Shown: positions 27,023 to 37,786, counted from the first letter of the stretch. The stretch is 64,000 bases of DNA from an uncultured Draconibacterium sp. (GCF_913063105.1 NZ_CAJXYQ010000018.1:40590-104589); one strand, 5' to 3'. The notes: generated from the letters alone by a model not told the origin. Numbers and translations are program-made.

Positions 27023-27424
27023 TTAAATATCTTCAAACTCAACGCTGGTGTAATCTTTTACCGGAGCTGCTTTTTCCTCAGCTACCTCTTCCTCAATGGC
27101 TTCTTCATTCGCTGCAACCACTTCTGCAATAGCTTCTTCCGGTTGTTCTTCATGAATGTAATCAACCACTTCCTGTAGGCTTTCTACAAATTTTGTGAAG
27201 TCTTCTTTGTAAAGGAAAATTTTGTGTTTTTCGTACGAAAACTTTCCATTTTCGCCAAAGCGTTTTTTGCTTTCGGTAATGGTTAAGTAATACTCATCAT
27301 TTCGGGTACTTTTTACATCAAAAAAGTAGGTTCTTTTTCCGGCCCGAATAACTTTTGAGTGAATCTCTTGTTTGAATTTGCTGTCTTTGTACTTAGCTCC
27401 CTCCTTGGTATCACCGCTTTCCAT
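27023..27424 (-). CDS. PUR-family DNA/RNA-binding protein (DUF3276)
   Basis: 133 residues. Residues 15-90 hold the PUR fold, with KVIRAGKRTYFFDVKSTRNDEYYLTITE and a second KHKIFLYKEDFTKFVESL element. The tail from about 95 is acidic and Ala/Glu-rich. PUR proteins bind single-stranded nucleic acid, and the family is very conserved in Bacteroidota. A -7 box TATTTTTG lies on the minus strand at 27461-27468. Confidence 0.9.
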   Translation of the reverse strand: MESGDTKEGAKYKDSKFKQEIHSKVIRAGKRTYFFDVKSTRNDEYYLTITESKKRFGENGKFSYEKHKIFLYKEDFTKFVESLQEVVDYIHEEQPEEAIAEVVAANEEAIEEEVAEEKAAPVKDYTSVEFEDI

Positions 27425-27586
27425 TCTTCAATATTTTGGTTTTTGGACTTAGTTAGGTTTCAAAAATAGAAAAATAATTGAGAAATATTCAGAATGTGTC
27501 ATGAAGCAGCTATATTCCGCGGCAAAAAGTGCTATTTATAATAATTCTACCAACACAATTTCAGTTGCTCTGTAAAACGAGGGTAT

Positions 27587-27617
27587 AAAAAAAGGAGCAA
27601 TTTATGCTCCTTTTTTT
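27587..27617 (-). terminator. Terminator of folD
   Basis: GGAGCA (27594-27599), five-base loop, TGCTCC (27605-27610), with A7 on one side and T7 on the other. It works in both directions and lies 16 bases past the folD stop. Confidence 0.85.
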
Positions 27618-27632
27618 ATGTGCTTATTTCGT

Positions 27633-28508
27633 CTATTTATAAATTTCTTTTTTGGCAGACAGCAAAGTATTTAAAAGCAGCGAAGTACGTGTCATTGGTC
27701 CCACACCACCCGGAACAGGTGTTATGTACGAACACTTTTCGGCTACTTCGTCGAAAGCGACATCTCCTTTAAGTTTCCAACCCGATTTTGTTTTATCCGA
27801 TTTTACCCGGGTTGTACCTACATCAATTACAACGGCTCCTTCTTTAACCATATCGCCTTTTACAAACTCAGGCACACCCATAGCAACAATTAAAATATCG
27901 GCATTGGCACATACTTCCTTTAAGTTGGCTGTACGGCTGTGTGCAACCGTTACTGTAGCATTCATTGCTTTTTGCGACATTAACACACTCATTGGACGAC
28001 CAACAATATTGCTTCGTCCAAGAACAACACAGTTTTTACCGCTGGTTTCAATATCGTACCGTTTAATCAGCTCAACTATACCGTAAGGTGTTGCCGATAC
28101 AAACGAGGGTAAGCCAATTACCATGCGTCCCACATTTATCGGGTGAAAGCCGTCTACATCTTTTTTAGGCTCAATAGCTTCAATAATTTTTTGTTCTGAA
28201 ATATGTTTTGGCAAAGGCAGCTGTACAATAAAACCATCAACATCGGCATCGTTATTTAAATCCTCAACTTTTGCCAGTAATTCTTCTTCGGTTACATCAT
28301 CTTCATAACGAATCAACGAAGACTTAAAGCCCACTTCTTCGCAATCCTTAATTTTATAGGCCACATAAGTTTCGCTACCTCCATCGTGCCCTACCAAAAT
28401 AGCAGCTAAATGAGGTTGTTTGCCTCCGTTCTGAACAATTTGTTTTACCTCTTCAGCAATTTCCTGCTTGATTTCAGCAGCTACTTTTTTCCCGTCAATT
28501 AAATTCAT
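27633..28508 (-). CDS. folD: Methylenetetrahydrofolate dehydrogenase / cyclohydrolase
   Basis: 291-residue bifunctional enzyme of one-carbon metabolism. The catalytic Lys is in [15 protein letters not shown] near residue 53. QLPLPKHI and [13 protein letters not shown] follow, and [16 protein letters not shown] is the NADP site. It ends with [13 protein letters not shown] near 270. Normal length. It follows ffh on the same strand with a 35-base gap. Confidence 0.96.
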   Translation of the reverse strand: MNLIDGKKVAAEIKQEIAEEVKQIVQNGGKQPHLAAILVGHDGGSETYVAYKIKDCEEVGFKSSLIRYEDDVTEEELLAKVEDLNNDADVDGFIVQLPLPKHISEQKIIEAIEPKKDVDGFHPINVGRMVIGLPSFVSATPYGIVELIKRYDIETSGKNCVVLGRSNIVGRPMSVLMSQKAMNATVTVAHSRTANLKEVCANADILIVAMGVPEFVKGDMVKEGAVVIDVGTTRVKSDKTKSGWKLKGDVAFDEVAEKCSYITPVPGGVGPMTRTSLLLNTLLSAKKEIYK

Positions 28509-28543
28509 TGCGCAAATTATTTTTTGTGAACTATTCTATATAA

Positions 28544-29884
28544 TTAAAATTTACGGCCTTGCCCTTGCATACCTGCCATCATCCGCTGAACGTTTTTACC
28601 TTGCGATACCATACGCATCATTTTCCGTGTTTCGCTAAATTGTTTCAACAAGCGGTTAACTTCCTGAATATTTGTTCCCGACCCCGTAGCAATTCTTTTT
28701 CTGCGGCCACCGTTAATTAATGATGGATTTTCGCGTTCCTCAGGTGTCATCGAATATATTATGGCCTCAATGTGTTTAAAGGCATCATCATCAATATCCA
28801 TACCTTTCATTGCCTTTCCCATGCCGGGTATCATACCCATCACATCTTTCAAATTACCCATTTTTTTAATCTGGTTAATCTGCTTCAGAAAGTCATTAAA
28901 GTTAAATGTGTTTTTCTGTAATTTTTTCTGCAGGCGTTTTGCTTCTTCTTCGTCAAATTGTTCCTGGGCCTTTTCTACCAACGAAACAATATCACCCATT
29001 CCTAAAATACGATCGGCCATACGATCGGGGTGGAAAACATCCAGGGCATCAACTTTTTCGCCTGTACCCACAAATTTAATCGGTTTTTCAACCACTGCAC
29101 TAATGGATAACGCCGCACCACCGCGGGTATCACCATCGAGTTTAGTAAGCACTACACCATCAAAGTCTAAACGTTCGTTAAACTCTTTGGCGGTGTTAAC
29201 AGCATCTTGCCCAGTCATCGAATCTACTACAAACAGAATCTCATCGGGGTTTATCGCTTTTTTAATGGCCGATATTTCGTTCATCATCTGCTCATCAATT
29301 GCCAAACGCCCGGCGGTATCCACAATTACCACATCGTTTCCGTTAGCTTTGGCTTGCTTTATTGCTGCCTGGGCAATTTTCACCGGGTCCATATTTCCAT
29401 CCTCGGTGTAAACCGGCACACCAATTTGTTCGCCTAAAACTTTCAATTGGTCGATTGCTGCCGGACGATAAACGTCGCCTGCAACCAGCAGTGGATGACG
29501 CCCTTTTTTGCTTTTCAGCATATTGGCCAGCTTACCAGAGAAAGTGGTTTTACCCGACCCCTGCAGACCTGACATCAAAATAACAGCAGGTTTATTTTTC
29601 AGTTCTATATCGGTAAAAGTACCGCCCATTAGTTGGGCCAGCTCATCTTTTACAATTTTTACCATCATTTGCCCGGGCTTAACGGCAGTTAAAACATCCT
29701 GCCCCAAAGCTTTTACTTTTACGTCGTCGGTAAATTTTTTGGCAATTTTAAAGTTAACGTCAGCATCCAACAATGCACGACGAATATCTTTCAGCGTTTC
29801 CGCTACATTGATTTCGGTTATTTTCCCCTGCCCTTTTAATAGTTTAAAGGACTTCTCCAGCCTGTCACTTAAATTCTCAAACAT
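28544..29884 (-). CDS. ffh: Signal recognition particle GTPase
   Basis: 446 residues that target membrane proteins to the translocon with 4.5S RNA and FtsY. The N-domain is followed by [13 protein letters not shown] near residue 107, [17 protein letters not shown], and [13 protein letters not shown]. The C-terminal M-domain is methionine-rich ([24 protein letters not shown]). ATG 29884 lies after a minus-strand -7 box TATTTTTG (29913-29920); the reading from 29935 begins upstream of it and is rejected. Confidence 0.97.
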   Translation of the reverse strand: MFENLSDRLEKSFKLLKGQGKITEINVAETLKDIRRALLDADVNFKIAKKFTDDVKVKALGQDVLTAVKPGQMMVKIVKDELAQLMGGTFTDIELKNKPAVILMSGLQGSGKTTFSGKLANMLKSKKGRHPLLVAGDVYRPAAIDQLKVLGEQIGVPVYTEDGNMDPVKIAQAAIKQAKANGNDVVIVDTAGRLAIDEQMMNEISAIKKAINPDEILFVVDSMTGQDAVNTAKEFNERLDFDGVVLTKLDGDTRGGAALSISAVVEKPIKFVGTGEKVDALDVFHPDRMADRILGMGDIVSLVEKAQEQFDEEEAKRLQKKLQKNTFNFNDFLKQINQIKKMGNLKDVMGMIPGMGKAMKGMDIDDDAFKHIEAIIYSMTPEERENPSLINGGRRKRIATGSGTNIQEVNRLLKQFSETRKMMRMVSQGKNVQRMMAGMQGQGRKF

Positions 29885-30118
29885 GCTTTTACTTCTTTTT
29901 GAAAATGAGGTGCAAAAATAGAAAAAACAAGGCAAAAGATAAAAGGAAATGAGTGCAAAAAGATAAAGGTTTTTTTATTTCTACCCCTAAAGTTAAAAAC
30001 CAGTAGCACATCTTCTATTTTTATATTTAAGCAGATTATCATAACTTGTGCAAAATAAGTAATAGTTAAGGCCGAATTAACCTCGTAATTTAACCATATA
30101 TTCAAATTTTTACACATC

Positions 30119-30805
30119 ATGAAAAAAGTTATTCTATCACTCTCGCTGCTTCTTCTATCTACATTCATTTTTGCCCAACAAGTTGAGAACCAATTCTATT
30201 TCCGGGTTGGCTACTCCAATCCATCGTGGAAACATTTTGACCTTGACAAGCAAGATTGGAACGATGCCGGAATTGAGTCGAAAGCAGGAGCCAATTTTGA
30301 ACTGGGTTCAATCTTTCTAATCAAAAGTATTTTAGATAGAGACGACATGGCCTTTGGCATAAATGTCGACTACCTTTATGCCATTTTCCATAACTTTAAA
30401 TCGGAAAATGATTTTTATGATACCAATTTAGGCATCTTTCGTGCCGGATCGAAAATTGGCCCTTCGTTTACCTACAGTCCGGTTGACAAACTGGAGTTTG
30501 ATATTTGTGCCAAGGCAGATTTTGCCTGGGGAACCGGCGCTGTTACCTACTACGACGATATGATTGATGACGCTGATGAGTTCTTTATAAGTAAAGTTGA
30601 TTTTGGCTTTTCAACCGGCTTGAACATTCGTTACGGAATTCTTATGCTGGGGGCCGAGTTTAACACGCTAAGCGCAGAGTTAGAAAGCGATGATTATCCG
30701 GGCACCTACCTGCAGCAAGCCATTAATGAAGGTGTTGGGAAAAACCCGAATGAGAAAGCATCAAAACTTCCGTGTATGAACTTTACAATTGGTTTAAGTT
30801 TTTAA
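30119..30805 (+). CDS. Outer-membrane beta-barrel-like hypothetical protein
   Basis: 228 residues with a signal peptide cut near FAQ at residue 20. The rest alternates short amphipathic strands (for example VENQFYFRVGYSN, AFGINVDYLYAIFH, FTIGLSF) and ends in Phe, the usual last residue of outer-membrane barrels. About eight to ten strands seem likely. Function unknown. Confidence 0.72.
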   Translation: MKKVILSLSLLLLSTFIFAQQVENQFYFRVGYSNPSWKHFDLDKQDWNDAGIESKAGANFELGSIFLIKSILDRDDMAFGINVDYLYAIFHNFKSENDFYDTNLGIFRAGSKIGPSFTYSPVDKLEFDICAKADFAWGTGAVTYYDDMIDDADEFFISKVDFGFSTGLNIRYGILMLGAEFNTLSAELESDDYPGTYLQQAINEGVGKNPNEKASKLPCMNFTIGLSF

Positions 30806-30823
30806 GAAATATTTGCAGCCTGA

Positions 30824-30857
30824 AAGCGTACTGTTTTTATTAAGCAGTACGCTTTTT
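30824..30857 (+). terminator. Terminator of the barrel protein gene
   Basis: AAGCGTACTG (30824-30833), 11-base loop, CAGTACGCTT (30845-30854), then T-rich sequence. It lies 19 bases past the stop. Confidence 0.9.
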
Positions 30858-31144
30858 TTATGTTTAAAGCTAATGTAAATATTTTTAAGCCCCCCCTTTT
30901 TACTCCTTTCAACTTACTTAGTAAAAGGCCAGCTTTTGACTTATGCCAATTTGATTATAAAATGCAGCATTGGATATGCCGAATACTTTTCATTTGTACA
31001 AAGTGGAAAATTATAGCATAGCTTGTAAGGAATCATTAACGCAACAGAAACGAGATAAAATCAATTTATATGCGGCATTTTGAGGTCAATTTGGTATTAA
31101 TGGCTAAAAAAAAATTGGATTTCAGCAGATTAATCGTAAATTGT

Positions 31145-31168
31145 ATAAAATACCAAATGGTATTTTAT
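31145..31168. promoter_or_regulatory. Perfect palindrome before a secreted protein gene
   Basis: Ten-base arms around AAAT. It may be an operator or a weak terminator of an unseen upstream RNA, since four T follow it on the + strand. Confidence 0.4.
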
Positions 31169-31203
31169 TTTAATAACTATTATTAATCCAAAAAACAAAC
31201 AAC

Positions 31204-31794
31204 ATGAAAACAAAAATTTCAGTCATTATCACAATCTCCATCCTGGTTCTTACCGCAGCTTTTGCAGTCGGGTCCGAACTCCCCAAAATGAATATCTCGC
31301 AAATTGGCGAAGAGGCAGCCTTGCTCAATTTTGAATCGAAAACACCGTGTAATTTTGAAGTTACAATAACAGATGAAAATGACGACATAGTCTTTTTTCA
31401 CAAATCAAAGAGACAAAATACAAGCTACAGCGAAAAGTTCTTTTTCCCCGGATTGCAAGATGGCACCTACCGGGTTTGCTTCAATTATGGTAACCAAAGC
31501 CTTAATAATAAAATTATTGTAGCAAATAACAACATCACAACCGAAGAGGCCACTCATTTGTACGAACCTTTCATGAAGCTCGACGAAAACCGGCTCAAGG
31601 TTTCGTTTTTAAACACCACCCAAAAACATGTTTTTTTAAATATATACCATGAAGGAGAGCACATTTACGGCTACAATCTCGGAAAAAATCTGGCAATTCA
31701 TCGAAGTTACAACTTATCCACGTTGCGAAAGGGAGAATACCGGGTTATATTATCAGAAGACTCAGGCGAACATATTTACACTGTAAAAAAATAA
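31204..31794 (+). CDS. Exported two-domain beta-sandwich-like protein of unknown function
   Basis: 196 residues with a signal peptide ending near residue 22. Two similar halves follow, each with a strand pattern ending in G.YRV: LQDGTYRVCFNY near residue 92 and LRKGEYRVILSED near 183. The halves look like small Ig-like or C-terminal secretion-type modules. No catalytic motif is visible. Confidence 0.65.
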   Translation: MKTKISVIITISILVLTAAFAVGSELPKMNISQIGEEAALLNFESKTPCNFEVTITDENDDIVFFHKSKRQNTSYSEKFFFPGLQDGTYRVCFNYGNQSLNNKIIVANNNITTEEATHLYEPFMKLDENRLKVSFLNTTQKHVFLNIYHEGEHIYGYNLGKNLAIHRSYNLSTLRKGEYRVILSEDSGEHIYTVKK

Positions 31795-31875
31795 ACAGCC
31801 TAACAATACAGGAACTCTAAACCATTCGGAATAATCCGGGTGGTTTTTTGTTTATAATTTAACGCTTACCTTCTT

Positions 31876-31905
31876 TTTGAAATGATGTTTGCTTCAGTAC
31901 CTTTG
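31876..31905 (+). promoter_or_regulatory. Promoter of tex
   Basis: TTTG (31876-31879), 18 bases, TACCTTTG (31898-31905). Transcription should begin near 31911, so the ATG at 31927 is the start and not an upstream ATG at 31882. Confidence 0.75.
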
Positions 31906-31926
31906 CATTTCAATAAAAACAAAGCA

Positions 31927-34059
31927 ATGCAAAGCGCCATCATAAATCTAATAGCCGACAAACTCAAACTAAATTCAACACAGGTTACAAATACCATCGA
32001 GTTATTAAACCAAGGAGCCACTGTTCCGTTTATATCGCGTTACCGAAAAGAACGTACCGGAAGTTTGGATGAAGTACAAATTCAGGAAATAAAAGAACAA
32101 AACGAAAAATTTGCTGAACTTGAAAAACGTAAACAAACCATATTAAAAACCATTGACGAACAAGAGCTTTTAAAACCAGAATTAAAAGCCAGAATTGAAC
32201 ATTGCTTTGACCCTGTAGAACTGGAAGACATTTACCTGCCCTACAAACCCAGGCGACGCACCAAAGCCACAATGGCCCGTGAAAACGGCCTGGAACCTCT
32301 GGCTAAAATTATTATGAAACAACTGGAGCGCGATCCTGAATTCAAAGCTAACCAATTTATTAGCAACGAAGTACATTCGGCTGAAGAGGCACTTTCGGGT
32401 GCACGGGATATTATTGCCGAATGGGTAAGCGAAAACGAACGGGCACGAAACATTGTTCGTAAAGGTTTTCAACTGGGAGCTTACATTACATCAAAGCTTG
32501 TAAAAGGAAAGGAAGAAGAAGCGGCCAAGTTTCGCGACTATTTTGATTGGAGCGAACCCTTAAAGAAATGCCCTTCTCATCGTTTGCTGGCCATGCGGCG
32601 TGGTGAGAATGAAGGATTTCTCAGAATCTCAATTTCGCCGGACGAAGATCGTGTTTTGGAAAACCTGGAACGTTTCTTTGTAAAAGGAAACAATAGCAGC
32701 TCTGAACAGGTTGCCGTGGCGGTAAAAGACAGTTTGAAGCGCCTGATTCAACCATCAATGGAAACAGAATTTGCTAACTTAGCAAAAGAAAAAGCAGATG
32801 CTGAAGCGATAAAAGTTTTTACCGATAATTTAAAGCAACTATTGCTGGCACCTCCACTCGGGCAAAAACGCACATTAGCAATTGACCCGGGTTACCGAAC
32901 AGGATGCAAAGTTGTTTGCCTCGATGAGCAGGGCAATTTACTTCATAACGAAAATATATATCCGCACAAACCACAGGAAGAGCGGAAAATGGCCGCGAAA
33001 AAGATAAGCTCAATGGTTGAAATGTACCAAATTGAAGCCATTGCAATCGGGAATGGAACTGCGAGTCGTGAAACCGAATATTTTATAAAAAAACTGCGTT
33101 TCAATCGCGAACTTCGAATCTATGTTGTTAGCGAAGACGGCGCTTCGGTGTATTCAGCCTCATCGGTTGCCCGGCAGGAATTTCCGCAATATGATGTGAC
33201 CGTAAGAGGAGCCGTTTCAATTGGTCGCCGCCTGATGGATCCCTTGGCAGAGCTGGTTAAAATAGACCCGAAAAGTATTGGGGTTGGGCAATACCAGCAC
33301 GATGTGGATCAGAAGAAGCTGAAAAGCAGTCTCGACTCGGTTGTTGAACTGAGTGTTAACGCTGTTGGTGTTAACCTGAATACGGCCAGCAAACATCTGC
33401 TAACCTACATTTCGGGATTGGGGCCACAGTTGGCCGAAAACATAACCTCTTATCGAAAAGAAAAAGGAATGTTTACATCGCGTGAAGAGCTGAAAAAAGT
33501 TCCCAGAATGGGGCCAAAAGCTTTTGAGCAGGCCGCAGGTTTCTTGCGTATACCGGATGCTAAAAACCCACTCGACAATTCGGGAGTTCACCCTGAATCA
33601 TATAAAATCGTAAAACAAATTGCGAAAGACCTAAACTGCCAAGTGAGCGATTTAGTGCGAAATGAAGAATTGGTGTCGAAAATTGATTTTCAGAAGTATA
33701 TAACAGCTGATATAGGTTTACCAACTTTGCTCGACATCAAAAAAGAACTTTTAAAACCGGGCCGTGATCCGCGCAAAGCAATAAAAGTTTTTGAATTTGC
33801 TGATGGAATTTTTAGCATCAGTGATTTACAGGTTGGAATGGTGTTACCCGGAATTGTAAACAACATTACCAAGTTTGGAGCCTTTGTTGATGTGGGAATA
33901 AAAGAATCCGGCTTAATTCATGTTTCCGAAATGGCAGATCGGTTTATTTCCGATCCGAATGAAATTGTAAAGCTTCACCAGCACATTAAAGTAAAAGTTA
34001 AAGAAGTTGACGTGGCACGTAAACGTATTCAACTTTCCCTAAAAGGAGTTGAACAGTAG
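31927..34059 (+). CDS. tex: Tex-family RNA-binding transcription accessory protein
   Basis: 710 residues. Order of parts: helical N-terminal Tex domain with FISRYRKERTGSLDEVQ near residue 31, YqgF/RuvC-like domain starting LAIDPGYRTGCKVVCLD near 317, helix-hairpin-helix YISGLGPQLAENI near 494, and a C-terminal S1 domain (VLPGIVNNITKFGAFVDVG near 638). Tex binds nucleic acid and RNA polymerase-ribosome complexes. The stop lies one base from the convergent pspC-like gene. Confidence 0.95.
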   Translation: MQSAIINLIADKLKLNSTQVTNTIELLNQGATVPFISRYRKERTGSLDEVQIQEIKEQNEKFAELEKRKQTILKTIDEQELLKPELKARIEHCFDPVELEDIYLPYKPRRRTKATMARENGLEPLAKIIMKQLERDPEFKANQFISNEVHSAEEALSGARDIIAEWVSENERARNIVRKGFQLGAYITSKLVKGKEEEAAKFRDYFDWSEPLKKCPSHRLLAMRRGENEGFLRISISPDEDRVLENLERFFVKGNNSSSEQVAVAVKDSLKRLIQPSMETEFANLAKEKADAEAIKVFTDNLKQLLLAPPLGQKRTLAIDPGYRTGCKVVCLDEQGNLLHNENIYPHKPQEERKMAAKKISSMVEMYQIEAIAIGNGTASRETEYFIKKLRFNRELRIYVVSEDGASVYSASSVARQEFPQYDVTVRGAVSIGRRLMDPLAELVKIDPKSIGVGQYQHDVDQKKLKSSLDSVVELSVNAVGVNLNTASKHLLTYISGLGPQLAENITSYRKEKGMFTSREELKKVPRMGPKAFEQAAGFLRIPDAKNPLDNSGVHPESYKIVKQIAKDLNCQVSDLVRNEELVSKIDFQKYITADIGLPTLLDIKKELLKPGRDPRKAIKVFEFADGIFSISDLQVGMVLPGIVNNITKFGAFVDVGIKESGLIHVSEMADRFISDPNEIVKLHQHIKVKVKEVDVARKRIQLSLKGVEQ

Positions 34060-34060
34060 A

Positions 34061-34264
34061 TTATTGCATTTCAATTGGTTTTTCAGGAATTATAGCCCAA
34101 CAAATAATGTAAACCAATAAACCAGGAAATCCTGCAGAGAATAGCGACAGAAGTACATAAATAACCCGAGCCAGGATAACGTCAATCGCAAAATATTCGG
34201 CTATTCCTGCGAGCACTCCTCCCAAAACCCTATTTCGGGACCGATATAAACGGTTGGTGGCCAT
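34061..34264 (-). CDS. pspC: PspC-domain membrane protein
   Basis: 67 residues. RLYRSRNRVLGGVLAGIAEYF is the PspC opening, followed by one long hydrophobic helix and IICWAIIPEKP. The family is linked to the phage-shock membrane-stress response. No pspA or pspB lies near. The stop faces tex with a single base between them. Confidence 0.9.
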   Translation of the reverse strand: MATNRLYRSRNRVLGGVLAGIAEYFAIDVILARVIYVLLSLFSAGFPGLLVYIICWAIIPEKPIEMQ

Positions 34265-34321
34265 AATTCAGGCTAATGATTTTTGTTACAATCCACTTTC
34301 ACTGGCCTCGTTGCAACTGCA

Positions 34322-34570
34322 CTAATCGTCGTCTTCTGCCAACAATTCTTCGTTTTCAAATTCTTTTTCCAAAAACTCTTCTGCTGCCTCTACTAATTCA
34401 GCAATCAGGTTTTCGTCACCGGGTTCTCCATCAATCCAGTGCACCTCCTGGTTATTCCAAAAATCATCAATATCTGCTTCAACAATAAAACGGGGAGTTT
34501 CGGTATGAACAACGAAAATAGTATCCGGTGTTTCCATTGAATTGTCGGCTAATAAAAATTTTGGTAACAT
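34322..34570 (-). CDS. Small acidic conserved hypothetical protein
   Basis: 82 residues, predicted pI very low, ending LAEDDD. Centre holds ETPRFIVEADIDDFWNNQEVHWIDGEP. No signal peptide, helix or catalytic motif is seen. The gene sits 57 bases upstream of the PspC-like gene on the same strand and may be cotranscribed. Function unknown. Confidence 0.65.
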   Translation of the reverse strand: MLPKFLLADNSMETPDTIFVVHTETPRFIVEADIDDFWNNQEVHWIDGEPGDENLIAELVEAAEEFLEKEFENEELLAEDDD

Positions 34571-34665
34571 GGCTAATTGTTTAAATATTGTTATGCGAAA
34601 TTACGAGAAAATCTAATTGGTTTCAGTATTAAACGAAAAGAAATTAAAAAAGTAATAAACAAAAC

Positions 34666-34674
34666 GGGGGGGGG
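34666..34674. repeat. Tract of nine G
   Basis: Nine consecutive G in a strongly AT-rich gap, 152 bases before the AGCS symporter start. No other homopolymer of G of this length was seen in the window. Confidence 0.9.
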
Positions 34675-34825
34675 TACTGGTAGTTCTCTACAATTAGCCG
34701 CCAAAGATGATTAATCTCACCATTTAATAACATTTTAAAAATAAAATTCCTCATTTTTTAACAAATTGGCGAGTATTACTATTTTTAGCTCAATTTCTGA
34801 AAATCTCATAAAATATTTGCAAACA

Positions 34826-36535
34826 ATGAACAAGCTCAACGATATCCTCTCTTTAATTGATGGCCACATTGGCGGTTCTCAATGGTTCGTTTTTTTACTG
34901 CTCGGAACCGGAATTTTCTTTACCGTCTATTTAAAATTTCCCCAGTTTAGGTACCTGAAACACTCGTTGCGCATTGTTCGGGGGAAATTCGACAAGGAAG
35001 GAGATGAAGGCGACACCTCTCATTTTCAGGCATTAACTACTGCACTTTCGGGCACCGTTGGAACGGGCAACATTGCAGGTGTAGCCCTTGCCATTCACCT
35101 TGGAGGGCCGGCTGCTCTTTTTTGGATGCTGATAACCGCTGCTGTTGGTATGACCACAAAATTTGTTGAAGTTACCTTATCGCATAAATACCGCGAAAAA
35201 GCAGCCGATGGTTCAATTGCCGGTGGCCCCATGTATTTTATGAAAAACAGGCTGAACATAACCATTGGCGACAATGTAATAAAAACCGGTACTTTTTTGG
35301 GGGGATTATTTGCAGTGGCCACCATTCTTTCATCCTTTGGCACCGGAAGCTTGCCACAAATAAACAGTATTTCCAATTCGCTTTTCGAGACTTTTGGAAT
35401 AAACCACATGCTTACCGGTGGTGTTTTGGCCGTGCTGCTTGGGCTGGTTATTATTGGTGGTATTAAACGAATTGCAAAAGTTACCTCGCGCCTGGTACCT
35501 TTAATGGCCATTATTTATTTTCTAGGAGCATTGGCAGTAATTCTTTTCAACTACGAAAATATAATCCCATCAATAAGCGCAATTGTAGGCGACGTGTTTA
35601 CCGGAACGGCTGCCATGGGTGGCTTTTTAGGCGGCAGTATTGCCTTTGCTTTTAACCGGGGGGTAAATCGCGGACTGTTTTCGAACGAAGCCGGACAAGG
35701 GTCGGCACCAATTGCACACGCCGCTGCCCGTGCTCACGAACCGGTTTCTGAAGGTTTGGTAGCCTTGCTTGAGCCATTTATCGATACCATAATAATCTGT
35801 ACGTTAACAGGTTTGGTTTTGCTTTCTTCCGGTGTGTGGACGGAAAAACACGAAAATAAATTCCAGGATGCCGACCTCGTAATTCTTGAAGGAAGTTATT
35901 CTGATCAAAATGAAACGGACAGAAAAAAACTGTTTAATTACCTGGCCGGAGAAGAGGAACTGAAAACCTTTAACGGCAAACTAACCGTTGTTAACGGAGT
36001 AATTCAAAATCAACCCACGTTTTTTCATGCCCGTTCTGTAGCCGAAGAGGTAAAAGTGTTTGTGAACAACCAGCCGTACAATGGAGATATCACTGTTAAA
36101 AACGGAAAAATTGGCAAACAAAACGGACTTACAATCTCCGGTAAATCATTAATGCACAGTGCACCACTTACCACCATTGCTTTTACCCGCAGTTGGTTTG
36201 GAGAATCGGGCAAGTACATCGTTTCCATTGGCCTGCTTATGTTTGCCTTTTCTACTGCAATAAGCTGGTCGTACTATGGCGGACGAGCAGTTACCTATTT
36301 GGTAGGCGTGAAAGGAGTGGTTTGGTACAGGCTCATTTATGTTATTGGCTTCTTTCTGGCCTCTTTTACCGATACCACGATTGTTTGGACACTTTCAGGT
36401 ATCACCATCGCCTTAATGACCATCCCTAACCTCATCGGAATCCTTTTCCTTTCAAAAGAAATGAAAAGCGAGGTAAAACTGTTTTGGGAAGAATACGCCA
36501 GGCGTTTCCCCGGAGAAAAGGTGCCAAAAGGTTAG
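34826..36535 (+). CDS. Alanine/glycine:cation symporter family protein with an extra domain
   Basis: 569 residues. [21 protein letters not shown] near residue 76 and [25 protein letters not shown] near 280 are signatures of the AGCS family, which imports Ala or Gly with Na+. About 100 residues (340-440) are inserted between membrane segments: charged, non-hydrophobic and with repeated beta-like NG turns. ATG 34826 (MNKLNDIL) is preferred over 34766. Confidence 0.9.
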   Translation: MNKLNDILSLIDGHIGGSQWFVFLLLGTGIFFTVYLKFPQFRYLKHSLRIVRGKFDKEGDEGDTSHFQALTTALSGTVGTGNIAGVALAIHLGGPAALFWMLITAAVGMTTKFVEVTLSHKYREKAADGSIAGGPMYFMKNRLNITIGDNVIKTGTFLGGLFAVATILSSFGTGSLPQINSISNSLFETFGINHMLTGGVLAVLLGLVIIGGIKRIAKVTSRLVPLMAIIYFLGALAVILFNYENIIPSISAIVGDVFTGTAAMGGFLGGSIAFAFNRGVNRGLFSNEAGQGSAPIAHAAARAHEPVSEGLVALLEPFIDTIIICTLTGLVLLSSGVWTEKHENKFQDADLVILEGSYSDQNETDRKKLFNYLAGEEELKTFNGKLTVVNGVIQNQPTFFHARSVAEEVKVFVNNQPYNGDITVKNGKIGKQNGLTISGKSLMHSAPLTTIAFTRSWFGESGKYIVSIGLLMFAFSTAISWSYYGGRAVTYLVGVKGVVWYRLIYVIGFFLASFTDTTIVWTLSGITIALMTIPNLIGILFLSKEMKSEVKLFWEEYARRFPGEKVPKG

Positions 36536-36643
36536 CAGTACTCAAAGAACATGAATTTTAGCACTCAAACTACACCAACGTGAAAGATTAAGATTTATCT
36601 CGGGTTATACCTGTTACCACAGGAAACAGACATTTTTAAACGG

Positions 36644-37729
36644 ATGGAAAAAGTTGCATTTCTAATTACCTGTTTCGCGATACTTTTAATCGGTTGCCAA
36701 CAACAAGCAAAAAATTATGACATCAGTGCTCAACTGTTGGCCGAGTATCATATTTTCGATACCACGCAATATGCCCAATGCCATGCCTCTTCGATAATTG
36801 AAACCAACGAAGGTTTACTTTTGTCATTTTTTGGAGGCCCGTACGAGCGTCACCCCAACGTGAGCATTTATACCTCGGTATTTGAGAACAATAACTGGAG
36901 CAAGCCGCAAATGGTGGCTGATGGGAAAACAGATACCATAAGATACCCAACCTGGAATCCGGTACTTTTTAGAAATAATGATACACTAATTACCCTTTAT
37001 TACAAAGCTGGACCAAGCCCGAATGATTGGTGGGGATTGTTTATGAATTCTGATAATGAAGGAATTACATGGACAAAGCCGCAAGAATTACCAAAAGGAA
37101 TTTTAGGCCCAATTCGCAATAAGCCTGTTCGTTTACCTTCGGGAGTTATTCTTAGTCCATCAAGCACCGAACCCAACCACGAACTGTGGAAATCACATAT
37201 CGAAAGGTCGACTGACAATGGTTTAAGCTGGCAAAAGATAAATATCCCATCGCCCGATTCAGTAAAAGCTATACAGCCAACCTTATTGCTTTACCCCAAT
37301 AATCGTATTCAGGCCTTGCTTCGCAGTAATCAAAATGTAATAATGGAAAGCTGGTCGGAAGATGAAGGATTGACCTGGTCGGTAGTGCAGGCAACAAGCA
37401 TCAGGCATCCGAATTCGGGCATTGATGCAACAAACTTATTTTCAGGAGCAAAATTATTGGTTAATAATCCGATGAAAAGTGGCAAATCGTGGGAAGCAGG
37501 AAGAAACCAGCTTGACTTGTATTTTTCTGCAGATGGAAAGGAGTGGAAAAGTATTCTGCAGTTGGAAAATGAAACGGAGGGAGAATTTAGCTATCCTTGT
37601 ATCATCCAAAGCCGCGATGGTTTGATACACATAAGCTACACGTATAACCGGACTAAAATTAAGCACCTCGTACTCCGACTCAGTAAACATGCTTTGTCAT
37701 CAAGTCCCAGCCCCCATCAAAGTAATTAA
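36644..37729 (+). CDS. BNR-repeat (sialidase-like) lipoprotein
   Basis: 361 residues. Lipobox LIGC at residue 18. A six-bladed propeller of the BNR_2 type follows, with CHASSIIETNEGLLLSFFGGPYERHPNVSIY near 46 and Asp-box-like turns NNEGITWTKP, TDNGLSWQK and EDEGLTWS. Proteins with this fold are annotated as exo-sialidases but also include other glycan hydrolases and lyases. Catalytic Arg triad not checked, so substrate open. The C-terminal 15 residues look unstructured. Confidence 0.78.
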   Translation: MEKVAFLITCFAILLIGCQQQAKNYDISAQLLAEYHIFDTTQYAQCHASSIIETNEGLLLSFFGGPYERHPNVSIYTSVFENNNWSKPQMVADGKTDTIRYPTWNPVLFRNNDTLITLYYKAGPSPNDWWGLFMNSDNEGITWTKPQELPKGILGPIRNKPVRLPSGVILSPSSTEPNHELWKSHIERSTDNGLSWQKINIPSPDSVKAIQPTLLLYPNNRIQALLRSNQNVIMESWSEDEGLTWSVVQATSIRHPNSGIDATNLFSGAKLLVNNPMKSGKSWEAGRNQLDLYFSADGKEWKSILQLENETEGEFSYPCIIQSRDGLIHISYTYNRTKIKHLVLRLSKHALSSSPSPHQSN

Positions 37730-37786
37730 GCACCTGCAAGCAATACATAGCACGGCCTCATGCTGGGCATGCTCAACAAATTTCTC

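Larger units (their letters stand above)
30806..31203. other. Intergenic region with a terminator and an AT-rich palindrome
   Basis: 398 bases without a gene. It begins with the terminator of the barrel gene, contains a run of seven C near 30892, and ends with a perfect palindrome ATAAAATACC-AAAT-GGTATTTTAT at 31145-31168, 35 bases before the next start codon. Confidence 0.5.

Noticed and set aside
31882..31926. Longer N-terminus for Tex
   Set aside because: It would begin before the predicted transcription start and includes the -7 box.
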